NCBI RefSeq assembly: GCF_964340395.1
Contig: NC_135569.1
Span: 3,741,540 to 3,761,539, forward strand
Source of the DNA: Glandiceps talaboti
Taxonomy: Eukaryota; Hemichordata; Enteropneusta; Spengelidae
Direction: 5' to 3'
DNA: 20,000 bases
Below are positions 1 to 8,961 of the stretch, in pieces. A program made the position numbers and the translations under genes. The number at the start of each line of letters is the position of its first letter. The stretch's first letter is position 1. The notes below the pieces were generated by a model that saw only the letters and a program-made list of their open reading frames with translations, searched no databases and was not told the DNA's origin.

Positions 1-540
1 CAAAAAGGGAATTGTAATGACTTACTTTTGTGGAGAACTTCCATGAGCCTCCAGTACATGTACTTTGATCATAGTCTCAGATTTTCAAGTAAGAAGGAGT
101 GTACAGATACATACTCGGAGAAGACATATTTAGGGATGTGTAGAGATGTTTCATTATTTATTTTACAGATATGATATTTCATAATTCAAAACCAATCATA
201 AAAAAAGGGACTTATTTTTTTCTGGACAACATACATATGAGCCCCCAGTACTTTGATCAGATCAAAGTCTCAATTTTGAAGTACTGCAGGAAGATACTTT
301 TGGGATGTGTAGAGATGTTTTATTATTTATTTTACAGATATGATATTACATAATTCAAAACTAATCATTCAAAAGGTGAAATGAAATGTCTTACTTTTGT
401 AGACAACATGTATGAACCTCAGTGCCTGCAGTAGTTTCCACCAGGTCGTGTCTCAGATTTTCAAATTATAATTACATGAGCATGTACTCAGAGAAGGCAT
501 TTGGTGTGAGGGGGTATGTAGAGATGTTTTATTCAAAAAC
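1..540 (+). repeat. Degenerate direct repeat, three units of about 170-210 bp
   Basis: Three imperfect direct copies are visible. Each has ACTTACTTTTGT-like sequence followed by a GACAAC-like stretch (near 20, 210 and 390), a CAGTACTTTGATCA/GTCTCAGATTTT block, and a GATGTGTAGAGATGTTT block (near 134, 303 and 513). Copies 1 and 2 share a further stretch ending CATAATTCAAAAC at about 192 and 361, which gives a spacing of 169 bp. The third copy is longer by about 40 bp. The TTTTACAG words inside are repeated parts of the unit, so they are not good evidence for splice acceptors. The window begins inside the first unit, so the array may extend to the left. Confidence 0.75.
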
Positions 541-841
541 CTAGACACGTTTTATACTATAATGATTTAGCATGTAGTGTTAATACATTTATGTGTGTGC
601 ACACATATTTTAAACCCTGGTATTTTTAACCACTAGAAAATTCTACACATTTTTTTTCGGCGACAGGTATCAAAGACAAAAATGTACTCATGATTGAGTT
701 TGGTGTGTGATGATTGCCTCTACATGCATGTTAACAGTGGTTTATACTATATATGTTAACGACAACATATTTTCATGTTTTTCTTTCCTCCATGAAATGA
801 AATAAGTGCAAAACTTTCTCAGTTGATAACTTTCTCAGATA
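541..841. other. No feature recognised (about 300 bp)
   Basis: AT-rich sequence with no open frame, repeat or motif that I can support. Confidence 0.5.
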
Positions 842-843
842 TA

Positions 844-1053
844 TACTGTATACATAGAAATTTGCGCTGAAGACTTATTTTCGCTAATTTCGCTGGAAAA
901 CAAAAACTCAAAACTGTGTAGTGACAAAAATTCATTCTTGCACATAAACACAATACACCAGTCTGGTAATTAGAGGAAACTGGTCTTTGAGAACTTGCTG
1001 AAGATTGTAAAATCGTAAAAATTGTAGTGGTGAAAATATCAAGGTTTACAGTA
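844..1053 (-). mobile_element. MITE-like DNA transposon, 210 bp, TA target duplication
   Basis: The left end reads TACTGTATACATAGAAATTT. The reverse complement of the right end reads TACTGTAAACCTTGATATTT, so the terminal inverted repeats match at 16 of 20 positions, with the first seven bases identical. Both ends are flanked by TA (842-843 and 1054-1055), as expected for insertion into a TA dinucleotide (Tc1/mariner-like or a related superfamily). There is no coding capacity, so it would depend on a transposase encoded elsewhere. A diverged relative lies in the opposite orientation at about 8312-8505; the minus strand here is arbitrary and names the strand that matches that copy. The superfamily assignment is inference. 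Confidence 0.8.
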
Positions 1054-1247
1054 TATTCTAGTATGTTCCAATTTCACGCAGCTTGGAGTATTTGATTTTT
1101 GATACAATTTTTTTCAGAAAAAATGTGGTTGAAAATCAATAATTAGTCCTCAAGGGGTACCAAATTTTTACTCTAGGCTGGAAGTGTATATCTATATGAT
1201 GAAATAGTACAATTAAAATTTGTATAGCATCAAAATCCTAAATATTG

Positions 1248-1334
1248 TAGCCCAGAGACTTGGCTATCTGACACAACATACTGACTGTTTCTGTGAATGA
1301 CCTTGTCAAGCTGAATAGCCAAGTCTCTGGGCTA
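1248..1334. repeat. Perfect 20-bp inverted repeat (hairpin, 47-nt loop)
   Basis: TAGCCCAGAGACTTGGCTAT at 1248-1267 is the exact reverse complement of 1315-1334. The arms are 20 bp without mismatch and the spacer is 47 nt. A related right-arm sequence (ATAGCCAAGTATCTGGGCTA) occurs at 13563-13582, and both are followed within about 30 bp by GACTTTACAT, so this is a dispersed family and not a chance palindrome. It could be a very small MITE or the end of a larger element. No target duplication was identified. Confidence 0.75.
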
Positions 1335-1572
1335 TAGTATACATACTATTGTTTGGAGGGACTTTACATTGCAAAAATTTAACAGAAGAAAAAATGGTCT
1401 TTAAAACTCAAAAACTAAGAATGAGACAGGACTAATTATAATACAAAGGATAAACTGTACATGGATTATTTACATGTATAACAAATGATGAAACTTCAAA
1501 ACTGAATATTTTAATGAAAAGTTAAATTCATATATCCAGAGTTTGACAAGACTTTACAAATTACACCTTCCA
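1335..1572. other. No feature recognised
   Basis: AT-rich spacer between the inverted repeat and the next tandem repeat. Nothing in it can be supported as a gene or site. Confidence 0.5.
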
Positions 1573-1915
1573 GATTTTACCATTTCCGGTTAACAAAACT
1601 TGAAAACAATCTCCGAAAGCATATTTTAACACAAGTTACATGTACATGTATTTGTCATTTTGAATGTCATGAAGAAAATTTGCATAACAAGTATCCAGAT
1701 TTTGACCAAACTTTGCCAGACTTTGATTTTACCATTTCCATACACGAAAACACTCTGCGAAAACACATTTTAACATACGTTATCTGTCATTTTGGATGTC
1801 ACGAAGAAAATTTGCAGAGTTTGCACCTTTCAAGATTTTACCATTCCCTGTTAACAAACATGAAAACGTACTTTACTGATCAGTTATCTGTCATTTTGAA
1901 AGTCACAAAATGGAA
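1573..1915 (+). repeat. Three-copy degenerate tandem repeat, unit about 109 bp
   Basis: The word GATTTTACCATTTCC, or one close to it, recurs at 1573, 1725 and 1834. Each copy continues with a (G)TTAACAAA/GAAAACA block, a CATTTTAACA block, a TCTGTCATTTTG block and a GTCACGAAGAAAATTTGCA block. Copies 2 and 3 are 109 bp apart. Copies 1 and 2 are 152 bp apart because an extra piece of about 43 bp (near 1690-1724) itself repeats the CCAGATTTTGACC/CCAGACTTTGATT theme. The 81-codon open frame over this segment is a by-product of the repeat. Confidence 0.75.
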
Positions 1916-2206
1916 TCCATTGTAGAAACAGTCTCAAATACATATTCACTAGTGATCTGATGGGAACTATAGCAGCTCTTGTGTGAATGAGAATTTGCAT
2001 ACGTAGAGCATAGGATGTTTTGATGTAGAAAAGGTGTTTTGTCACTCAAATTTTATCACAACTATGTGGAGCCCGAAAAATTCAGGCTTTGTTCCCTCTT
2101 ACATAATACACAATGGTCGTACTAGTCTGGATGCCAGCGTAGTCTCTAACTAAACCAGGCAGAGGTGTAAATTGTAACAATCACTGGATTCTAGACTACT
2201 AATACT
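1916..2206. other. No feature recognised
   Basis: Spacer of about 290 bp with no open frame or repeat that I can support. Confidence 0.45.
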
Positions 2207-2412
2207 GTGCTATACGCTAAGAATATATAGGAAATAACACTGTCTGTGTAGGTACTGAAGTATTTTAAAGACCAAAATTTCAGTCCTTGGTTTGTGTATA
2301 AGTCTTATGCTATACACTAAGAATATATAGTAAATAAGACTGTAATTAGTATGTGTAGGTGCTGCAGTATTTTAAAGGCCAATGTTTCAATCCTTGATTC
2401 TTGCATAATGAT
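2207..2412 (+). repeat. Two-copy tandem duplication, unit about 100 bp
   Basis: GTGCTATACGCTAAGAATAT at 2207 and ATGCTATACACTAAGAATAT at 2307 begin two direct copies exactly 100 bp apart. Both continue through TAAGACTGT-, TGTGTAGGTRCTG-, AGTATTTTAAAG- and CAATCCTTG-like blocks. The second copy carries a small insertion (AATTAGTA). Confidence 0.85.
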
Positions 2413-2481
2413 TTAATGCAGACATGTGGGATCATTCTTTTGTTGAGGATTAACTTTTACTAAGCGATATACCAGACAACT

Positions 2482-2559
2482 GTTCCCTAAGCTTAATCCT
2501 AGTTTGAACTGGGTATGGGTTCCAATAGGGAACTTGCAATCCAGACTGAGCATGCTCAG
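2482..2559. repeat. Nested short palindromes (8-bp inverted repeat and 14-bp palindrome)
   Basis: GTTCCCTA at 2482-2489 pairs with TAGGGAAC at 2526-2533. Just downstream, CTGAGCATGCTCAG at 2546-2559 is a perfect 14-bp palindrome followed by ATGCAAAGGACTATGGGATT. The palindrome resembles a decayed NRF1-type site (GCGCATGCGC), but that similarity is weak. It lies about 190 bp upstream of the candidate start codon at 2748. Confidence 0.45.
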
Positions 2560-2724
2560 ATGCAAAGGACTATGGGATTATTTATGGTTATGGTTAATTA
2601 ATACGTAATCAGGAGCTACCGATAAAGTAAACCTCCCACAATGGTCTATGAATTGTTCATTTGTGGTTAAAAACAATGTAACATTATTGTTTACAATACT
2701 ATTTGATTAGTATTTATTATCACA

Positions 2725-2754
2725 TTTCCCATGATGCAACATTCAACATGGCGG
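2725..2754 (+). promoter_or_regulatory. Possible core promoter with ZNF143/THAP11-like and YY1-like motifs
   Basis: TTTCCCATGATGC (2725-2737) matches the TTCCCANNATGC core known for ZNF143/THAP11 sites. AACATGGCGG (2745-2754) matches the AANATGGCGG form of YY1 sites, which in animal housekeeping promoters often overlap the start codon. The two lie next to each other on the plus strand. Each motif alone is weak evidence; their adjacency is what raises interest. There is no CpG-rich context around them. Confidence 0.3.
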
Positions 2755-2897
2755 GTTTGCAAGTTCCAATTCCACTCTTGCATGAGTGTTATCTTATCAT
2801 GGAAGCCATAGGGATTACATATGATCATTCTGTTGTTCCGAACCAACTTTCTTTATTCTGTTTTTCATACCTAAATTTAAATCGCAACCCAAATTGA
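2748..2897 (+). CDS. Hypothetical short open frame or first exon, 49 codons
   Basis: This frame starts at the ATG inside the YY1-like motif and reads MAGLQVPIPLLHECYLIMEA before running on to a TGA at 2895-2897. I do not recognise the product. No good splice donor (GTRAGT) lies inside the frame, so it is either a very short protein, a decayed first exon, or chance. The upstream ATG at 2703 is in the same frame but lacks any start-context support, so the ATG at 2748 is preferred only because of the promoter-like motifs. No downstream exon was found that could be joined to it with confidence. Confidence 0.2.
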   Translation: MAGLQVPIPLLHECYLIMEAIGITYDHSVVPNQLSLFCFSYLNLNRNPN

Positions 2898-3654
2898 ACC
2901 TATAAAGATGTCTCTCAGCGTCAACCATCAATACTGTGAGACTCTAAAAGATGTTTCTTTCCTGATATGAAGTGAATGAGAATATTTATATTGACATGCT
3001 AGTGCTCCCAGACTGACCTGTGCGATACAGGGTACATTTTAACGTCAGTTAAAGAGATATATTTGTTATTTTGACAGGAAAGATGTGACTTCCCACTGTG
3101 AGCATATTTTCACATTAAAAAGGATGAAATATTACTAGTTTTAGTTGGAATCTACCTTAATAGCAGCTAATGGGATGGCTGGGTCATCATTGTACAGTAG
3201 TAATGCTAAGGTTTAAAGATAAGGAATTTTATAACCCTGTAAAAGCCAAGTTTATTGCATTCGGACAAAATATATTGGACTTCAAAGATCGGTAGTGACA
3301 AGGCCCTTATTTCACCTGTATTTTCCCTGGCAGAAAAATTTCTTCAAATGTTCACGTGTAATATGTGTTATATATAAGGGTCTGGACTTGAAAAATTGAA
3401 TTTACAACTTTTTTCACGAGTCATTCTATCAATATTACTTTCGCACCCTTGAACATTTCATGTTGTACTCACTCACTTGCACATTTCTCTCTGCATCCTT
3501 CCTATGTTTTCAATTGTTTTTTCTGTATCCTCTCGTTTCTGTTAATAGTTCTGTGTCTGTGCTTGAGATCTTCGGAGGACAGGAGCATTATAAATTCGCT
3601 TTATTATTATGATTACAGTATTACTACATGTATGTTGTGTCAGTGTTTTTGCTC
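2898..3654. other. No feature recognised (about 750 bp)
   Basis: Contains only short open frames and no clear repeat. A CTTATTTCACCTG/TATATAAGGGTC stretch near 3305-3385 has weak self-complementarity that I do not consider meaningful. The 107-codon frame that begins at 3449 runs into the repeat copy at 3655 and has a low-complexity start. Confidence 0.45.
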
Positions 3655-3805
3655 AGGTTGGGGAACCCATGATAACAGAAAGGGGGTTTATGGTAAAATT
3701 GGCATTGTTTTCAAAGCATTGTACAATAATTTTGGTGGGGAACCCGGTAAAATGATAGGGGAACGCAGGTAGAATTCACCAGCTTATCCTTAACAAAACC
3801 ACTAC
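3655..3805 (+). repeat. Short copy of the 74-bp repeat family with leader
   Basis: The segment GGTTGGGGAACCCATGATAA followed by CAGAAAGGGGG, TGGTAAAATTGGCA and GTTTTC resembles the leader at 17745-17830. It is followed by one recognisable repeat unit (GGGGAACCCGGTAAAATGAT, then GGGGAACGCAGGTAGAATTC), a shortened spacer and TTAACAAAACCACTACTG. This is the same unit that makes the long arrays at 13618-14090 and 17745-18250. It appears to be a short version of that dispersed element in the same orientation. Confidence 0.6.
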
Positions 3806-4134
3806 TGTGTACATGTGTTTATGCATTCTTTACTCACCTACCCGCCCGTGACAAAAATACATGTTATGGGGTAATTTTCGTTTATTAAAACAGAAATTTG
3901 ATACCATTGTAATATTGCTTAGTATAAAATATTTTTTTTTGCTTTCGCGAAATAAAAATGCATATTGTATGACAGCCTCATGGGCTTAAAGAGGATTTTT
4001 TCACTGGATGATGTGGATCATGAATTGTTAATTAATTAAAATGAAACGTTAGAATTATATATTAGATTAGTTTTAATCTCACATTTTAATCTTTCCGTCG
4101 TATATGCCAGATGTAACTTGTAATTTTATACTTT
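3806..4134. other. No feature recognised (about 330 bp)
   Basis: AT-rich, with a poly-T stretch followed by GCTTTCGCGAAA near 3940. I cannot assign it to any element. Confidence 0.45.
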
Positions 4135-5170
4135 TAGGAATGTTTCAATTTTGTACATACATTTGGTCCTAATCTGGTCGATTTATTGAATTGGTTGGCA
4201 AAATAAGTAAAACAAAATCTAAAAGTTCATTGTCGCTATGACTCGTACGAGTCGATAAATGCGCAGTGACAAGCCTTAAGTCACGATTATTTTCCGTCTG
4301 CACAGAGAAAAATATTGGAGAATAACATAATTATACTAGCGCCAGTAATATGAAAGAAAAATCAGGGAAAGTAATGGCAATTTTGAAGGTTTTGATTCAT
4401 ATTTCGAACACAGCAGAACCAGCGATGTAGAAACGGGTTGTTGTAACATAGCCGCACGTTATTGTCACGTAGAAGAACCATAGTAAATATTCCATATTCT
4501 TTGTTCAACTTGGCTCGTGCATAGTAAAAGTAAAATTTATAATAAATTTCTGGAATTGTTTAATGTTTTTATGATTATGATATAAACCGTATAAAATTGG
4601 TTGTATTGAGGTAGATTTGTAGTAAAATTGTATCTCTGGAAATGATGAATAATGTTTTATATATGCCATATCTAGTTTATGTATTAATACAGTTTCTATT
4701 GAATCCATTTTCTCCCTAGAGTATTTGTTTATACACAACTAAGTACAACTTGGGAGAAAGAGTATTAATTTCAGATAAAATTGGTTTATGTGGTAGATTT
4801 ATTGGTTGGCAAAAATAAGTAAAATTAAATCTCGTAAAATGACAAATGTTATCTACTTTTATTTATTAAAAAATGTCTTTATTATTTTATAGAAATATAG
4901 ATTTAATGTGCTAGATTTATCGGTCGGCAAAATAAGTAAAATTAAATTTCTGGAAAATGATTAATGTTGTGATCATAAATAATATTTATAAACCACAATA
5001 TCTACTTTTATGTATTAATGTTTAATTTGGCACATAAAATTGGTTCTAATGTGGTAGATTTGTTGGATGGTAAAATATGAATGTGGTTTAAAAATTAAAT
5101 CTTTGGAACTGATTAATGTTCCATATATATCACAATATCTACCGTTGTGTATTAAAAATAAGTTATGTAG
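4135..5170 (+). repeat. AT-rich degenerate satellite, unit about 120-180 bp
   Basis: The recurring unit is AAAATTGGTTCTAATGTGG, then TAGATTTATTGGTTGGCAAA, ATAAGTAAAATTAAATCT, CTGGAAAATGATTAATGTT, then TATATCACAATATCTAC and TTTTATGTATTAATG. The GTAGATTT landmark is seen near 4611, 4793, 4912 and 5054, with an earlier diverged partial copy near 4179 (GGTCGATTTATTGAATTGGT). Spacings of 182, 119 and 142 bp show indels between copies. The short open frames here, on both strands, are products of this repeat. The unit is not one that I recognise. Confidence 0.75.
4240..4253. repeat. Perfect 14-bp palindrome GACTCGTACGAGTC
   Basis: The sequence equals its own reverse complement over 14 bases and contains three CpG dinucleotides in a CpG-poor, AT-rich region. 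It lies between the first partial satellite copy and the rest of the satellite. It could be a binding site or the junction of a small foldback sequence. No function can be assigned. Confidence 0.5.
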
Positions 5171-5498
5171 TAATCCTGTATTTAGGGCTGTATTACGTGA
5201 TCATATGGGAATGACGTATTCTTTAATTTGTCATATTTTGTGGCAGACAACAATGTTTCTATCTGATTGTGGTATTAATAATTCTGAAATGAAAAATTAG
5301 AACATTCCATTTCAAAATTGTACAATGTGAAATGAGATTGTCGGAAAATAAAAAAAAATAAAGAATGACCTGTCAGTATGTTATGTAAATTTATGCAAAT
5401 AAAAGAGTGAATTTAGACATACAACACTACACGAAAAGTCCACCTTTACCCAACCTTTACCCTACATGTGACCCACTTAACCTTCATCTCTGTCCAAG
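5171..5498. other. No clear feature
   Basis: The 77-codon frame that begins at 5067 runs out of the satellite and ends at 5300. I see no coding evidence in it. A pyrimidine-rich stretch at 5472-5496 leads into the exon-like segment at 5499. Confidence 0.4.
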
Positions 5499-5561
5499 GG
5501 GTAGTACAAGACGCAGAACCACTTTTGACTGTCTACAGCCCCAGGGGAGAGATCACCGTGG
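5499..5561 (+). CDS. Possible 63-bp internal exon, phase 1-1
   Basis: A pyrimidine-rich tract with a CTTAAC branch-like word ends in CCAAG at 5498. The segment then runs to GTGG|GTAAGG, where the donor GT is at 5562-5563, which is a strong match to animal splice consensus. The 63 bases are 35/63 G or C, well above the surrounding AT-rich DNA, and one frame is open: VVQDAEPLLTVYSPRGEITV. Both boundaries fall after the first base of a codon, giving a symmetrical phase 1-1 exon, a type common in extracellular modular proteins. I do not recognise the peptide. Chance matches of this kind are possible, and no neighbouring exon was found. Confidence 0.25.
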
Positions 5562-5596
5562 GTAAGGTAGAACATCATCTCATACTCACCACCTTT

Positions 5597-5642
<46 letters not shown>
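5597..5642 (+). repeat. (ACA)n microsatellite
   Basis: A nearly uninterrupted run of about 15 CAA/ACA trinucleotides. The polythreonine in the frame that crosses it is a translation of this run. Confidence 0.95.
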
Positions 5643-5643
<1 letters not shown>

Positions 5644-5699
5644 CAAAACAAACTAATGAACAACAAATGAAGGACCATAAACTAGATTAGTTTTAAGTG

Positions 5700-5805
5700 A
5701 ATTATTTCACCAGAACATTTATTAATGATATTTTCTTTTTGTATTGTTATTATCTTATGGTTCTGTTGGAAATAAATTCAATTTAATTTAATTCAGTTCA
5801 ATTCA
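5700..5805 (+). mobile_element. LINE- or SINE-like 3' tail, plus orientation
   Basis: TTGTATTGTTATTATCTTATGG is followed by TGTTGGAAATAAATTCAATT and then by repeated TTAATTT/TTCAATTC pentamers ending near 5805. A stretch ending in an AAATAAA-like signal followed by AATTC-type short repeats is typical of 3' ends of CR1/L2-like non-LTR retrotransposons and their SINEs in animals. The body is either truncated or too diverged to recognise, so the left boundary is a guess. A tail in the opposite orientation is present at 6898. Confidence 0.45.
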
Positions 5806-5810
5806 ATATG

Positions 5811-6340
5811 TACATGGGTTACTATGCTAACAGACGTGTAGTATAAATACACAACCTGCTCTGATTAAATCAGACCTTTAAAAACCTCGGCAAAAGACTA
5901 CGACAAAGTCCCTCGTCTTAATATAGTCTAATATTCAATACATATGTACCCTACAAAATCATAACATCACTCATAATTACATGTATTCCATTACACGAAA
6001 TGAACATATGCCTCCAGAAATGCCAACCTCTGATTTTTGTGTCACACGACTCTACCTGCAAAATGAGGAAGGGACATGACAATTCCGGAATACTGAGCTA
6101 ATTTAGTAGTCTCTGTTAGTGCTCAGTGATATAAAGCATAGTAATTTAATAAGTCCAAAATATGGATTTTAATGGGAAAGCTAACCCCGGTAAGCTCTAG
6201 TAATATTAAACTCTGCGTGCGTGATGCGTACTTCGCTGCAAGACAATCATTTTGAAATGGGAAAGGTTATACAGTCGGCTCCTAAAGATGAGAATGTCTG
6301 TGAAATTATTGAAAACTACCTCAATTTGGTATGATTACTC
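5811..6340. other. No feature recognised (about 530 bp)
   Basis: Contains a short imperfect hairpin near 5895-5930 (AGACTACGAC / GTCTTAATATAGTCT) and otherwise nothing that I can support. Confidence 0.4.
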
Positions 6341-6366
6341 ATTACTGGAAGGCACAGGTAGTTTGG

Positions 6367-6890
6367 TATGAACTGTGTAGAAACCCATTATTTGTACTAT
6401 CATAGTAACAGAAGGACTACTCGTATACTTTGAATTATATTAAAATTGTCGCTCACGGCAATATGTCAATTTGAAAAGTTGTTCCTGGAATTTCATCTCA
6501 AAAGTTTTTTCCTACTTTTTGGGGATGTATGAATTATGTAGAAACCCATCATGTGTATGTTTGTACTCAGTAACTCTATATAATTTTTTAAAAGGAATAC
6601 ATATTGAGTATGTTTATGTTTTAGTGTCTTGCAGCAACTTACTGTAAAACTGTATTAGAAATTTTATTTCAAATATTTTTCCCGCCTTTTTTTGATGATT
6701 TTTGTGAATTTATGAATCCTGTAGTAACCCATGTGTATGCGGTCAAACTAAATACATACATAAGAAAAAATTTGTGTTGGGTTATATTTGTGTGTATTCT
6801 GGTATCTTTCACAGCTTGTCAATTTTCAAAATTAGTTGTACCCAAATTTTGATCTGAAAACTTTGCTTTGTGAATTATGGTATGTATCAA
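6367..6890 (+). repeat. Three-copy degenerate tandem repeat, unit about 160-185 bp
   Basis: ATGAACTGTGTAGAAACCCA (6369), ATGAATTATGTAGAAACCCA (6529) and ATGAATCCTGTAGTAACCCA (6712) begin three direct copies at spacings of 160 and 183 bp. Each continues with TGTGTATG/TTTGTACT, a CAGTAAC-like word, then CAATTTGAAAAGTTG-like and ATTTCATCTCAAAAG-like blocks before the next copy. The last copy fades near 6890, just before the minus-strand retroposon tail. Confidence 0.7.
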
Positions 6891-6897
6891 TTCTATG

Positions 6898-6985
6898 TTG
6901 AATTGAATTGAATTGAATTTTATTTGGGTAAAAATTTATACTAGTAAATATTAAAATACAAGGTATGAAAATCACCGAGGATAAC
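6898..6985 (-). mobile_element. LINE-like 3' tail, minus orientation
   Basis: TTGAATTGAATTGAATTGAA followed by TTTTATTTGGGTAAAA is, in reverse complement, an AAATAAAATTC end followed by AATTC repeats. Further right, AAAATCACCGAGGATAACAC resembles the subterminal sequence common in animal L2/CR1-type elements. The right boundary is not visible. Together with the tail at 5700-5805 it places two retroposon 3' ends facing each other. Confidence 0.5.
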
Positions 6986-7000
6986 ACATAAAAGTATTTT

Positions 7001-8311
7001 TAAAAACACTTATTTCGAGCATACACAGAGATACAGATATTTGAAACATTTCAACTTCTACATTTTACTGTTTTGTTCAGTTCAAATCCTAAAATGCAGG
7101 TGCAAAAATATTTCTAAATTTTAACCTTTTTTTAGTATGTGAATACTCAATGATAAACAGATATATGCATACGATTTATATGTATATTGTGATCATTTGG
7201 TACATTTGAAATTTTGCATTTTACCATTAGTTCAGGTAAAATCGTCAAAGTGATTGCCTAGGTACAAAGATATTTGGCAATTCCATCCCTCTCTGAAATT
7301 CAGTAAGCTTACTAAAGTAAGATATAGGCATGTTCGGCACTTTTGCAGTTTATTATTTTGTTATGTACAAATCTACAAAAATCCCTGCTTACGTGCAAAA
7401 TTTTTTTTGTCCATTTAAAAATTCAATTACTTCGGGATGACAAACATGGCCATCAGAAATACGCCTGAGAGATATGCCTTGAGCATTTGTAGACTGTATA
7501 GCTATAAAAACATGGTTTACACGGCATGACATCATGTCGAAGTCTTGAATTTAAGCCGTTACTCTGAATTGTCAGTATCAATCATCCAAATGTCTGACAT
7601 TGAGTCATAAGAAAATACCTAGAAGTCTTCATAAATCACGGCAGTAACAGTGAATACTTCGTAAAAACAAGACTTCCAATGCACAGGCAGATTAGGTATA
7701 ATGTGTTTTTAGAAGAAGCAATAGCACGGGAAGACAAAGGAGTCCCTTTTCTTTGCTCTAAATCCGGGGTATTAACATGGGATGTGAAGACTCCTGGCTG
7801 TCCATCTTTTATTAATTTATATGTCTCTTTAATCCGATCACTACAGTCTGTTAAGGTGACTCTTCAAGCCCACCTGTACCGCTCTGCAGGTGTGGCACAA
7901 AGTTACCTAGTAGTACAGTGCCTGACAGATATGAAGTTATTTGTATAGGGAATACAAACACTAAACTCTCTGAGATGTGGACATTTTTTAGACTCAAATT
8001 AGTCACGACATCTTATCGATGGATGAAAAACGTAGTGTTTGAGGTTTACAAGGTAAAATCTAACCTAGTTCCCGAAATATTTTACGGAGGTTTTCCAATT
8101 GTCACATGGGAGATATGGACATCTACAATGTACATTTAGCAAATTTCACTAAATTTTACTAACGTCGAACTATTATAAAAATTTGATTCTCAAAAAAATT
8201 TTCAGCAACACCTTGTGACATTTATATCAAATTTACTTACTAACAATTTACAATTGGCAAAAAAAAGTGAGCTATGGACAGATAACATCAGAATGTGTTA
8301 TTTTTCTGCAA
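7001..8311. other. No feature recognised (about 1.3 kb)
   Basis: The longest non-repetitive frame is 89 codons (7679-7948). It has mixed composition but no recognisable domain and no convincing splice context. AGTTCAAATCC at 7079 resembles a pol III B box, but there is no A box upstream. This stretch is otherwise blank to me. Confidence 0.4.
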
Positions 8312-8505
8312 AATATAGTAAACCTGTATATTTTCACCACTAGATTATTTTGCAATTTACAATCTTCAACTACATGTAGTTCCCAGAGACGAACTTTGAC
8401 AAATTTCTAAGCCTGGTACACTATTTACGTACAAAATTAAATTTTTGGTCGTTACTTACTTTTTGTGTCGTTTGCAACTATTTCCAGGTTTAGAGTATTT
8501 TGGCC
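8312..8505 (+). mobile_element. Diverged copy of the 844-1053 MITE, opposite orientation
   Basis: TATAGTAAACC, TATTTTCACCACTA and CAATTTACAATCTTCA match the reverse complement of 1003-1053 in the same order. Further along, CCTGGTACACTATTTACGT and AAATTTTTGGTCGTTAC match the reverse complement of the 930-980 part with several substitutions. The left end has lost bases of the TACTGTA terminus and the right end is too diverged to place, so the boundary at about 8505 is approximate. Confidence 0.65.
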
Positions 8506-8961
8506 TAAGTATCCGGCAGCACAATGGGAGAATTCAAAAGTCAATGACACATTTTAAAACATGGTGAATACATTGTTGAGTGATAGCGATACGCTGTATA
8601 CTTTGTGAATGTATTGTCATTATTTGAAAACCAAAATGAGTCATGTCAAAGATACGAGTGTTTTTACTAACTGAACGATAAGACGACACAAAAATAACTC
8701 TAATTACATCCTATTTAGTATTAACTTGAATTCTTTTTTCTCAAGAGGGTTCTGATCTTGTCATTTTCAGTCAAAGTGCTTTCTTTCCTTCACATCATAC
8801 TGGATATATTCTATATACTAAAGACTAATGTGCACAGACAGAAAGTCTTTTCAAATGAATACAAATATAAAGACTTACAGAATTACTTCTTTCTGTGATG
8901 TATTCTATAGTGTCACTGCCTTATCTTATGAGTCTACCACTGTATGTATTCTTCAAGTAGC
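8506..8961. other. No feature recognised (about 450 bp)
   Basis: AT-rich, with no open frame longer than a few dozen codons and no clear repeat. Confidence 0.45.

Noticed and set aside
4505-5300. 77-codon frames at 4505-4738 (minus) and 5067-5300 (plus)
   Set aside because: Both lie mainly in the degenerate AT-rich satellite and lack protein-like features.
7079-7089. AGTTCAAATCC as a pol III B box of a tRNA or SINE
   Set aside because: No A box at the right distance upstream and no cloverleaf can be drawn.
7679-7948. 89-codon plus-strand open frame with mixed composition
   Set aside because: No recognisable domain, no promoter, and no convincing splice boundary pair; length is within what chance gives over 20 kb in six frames.
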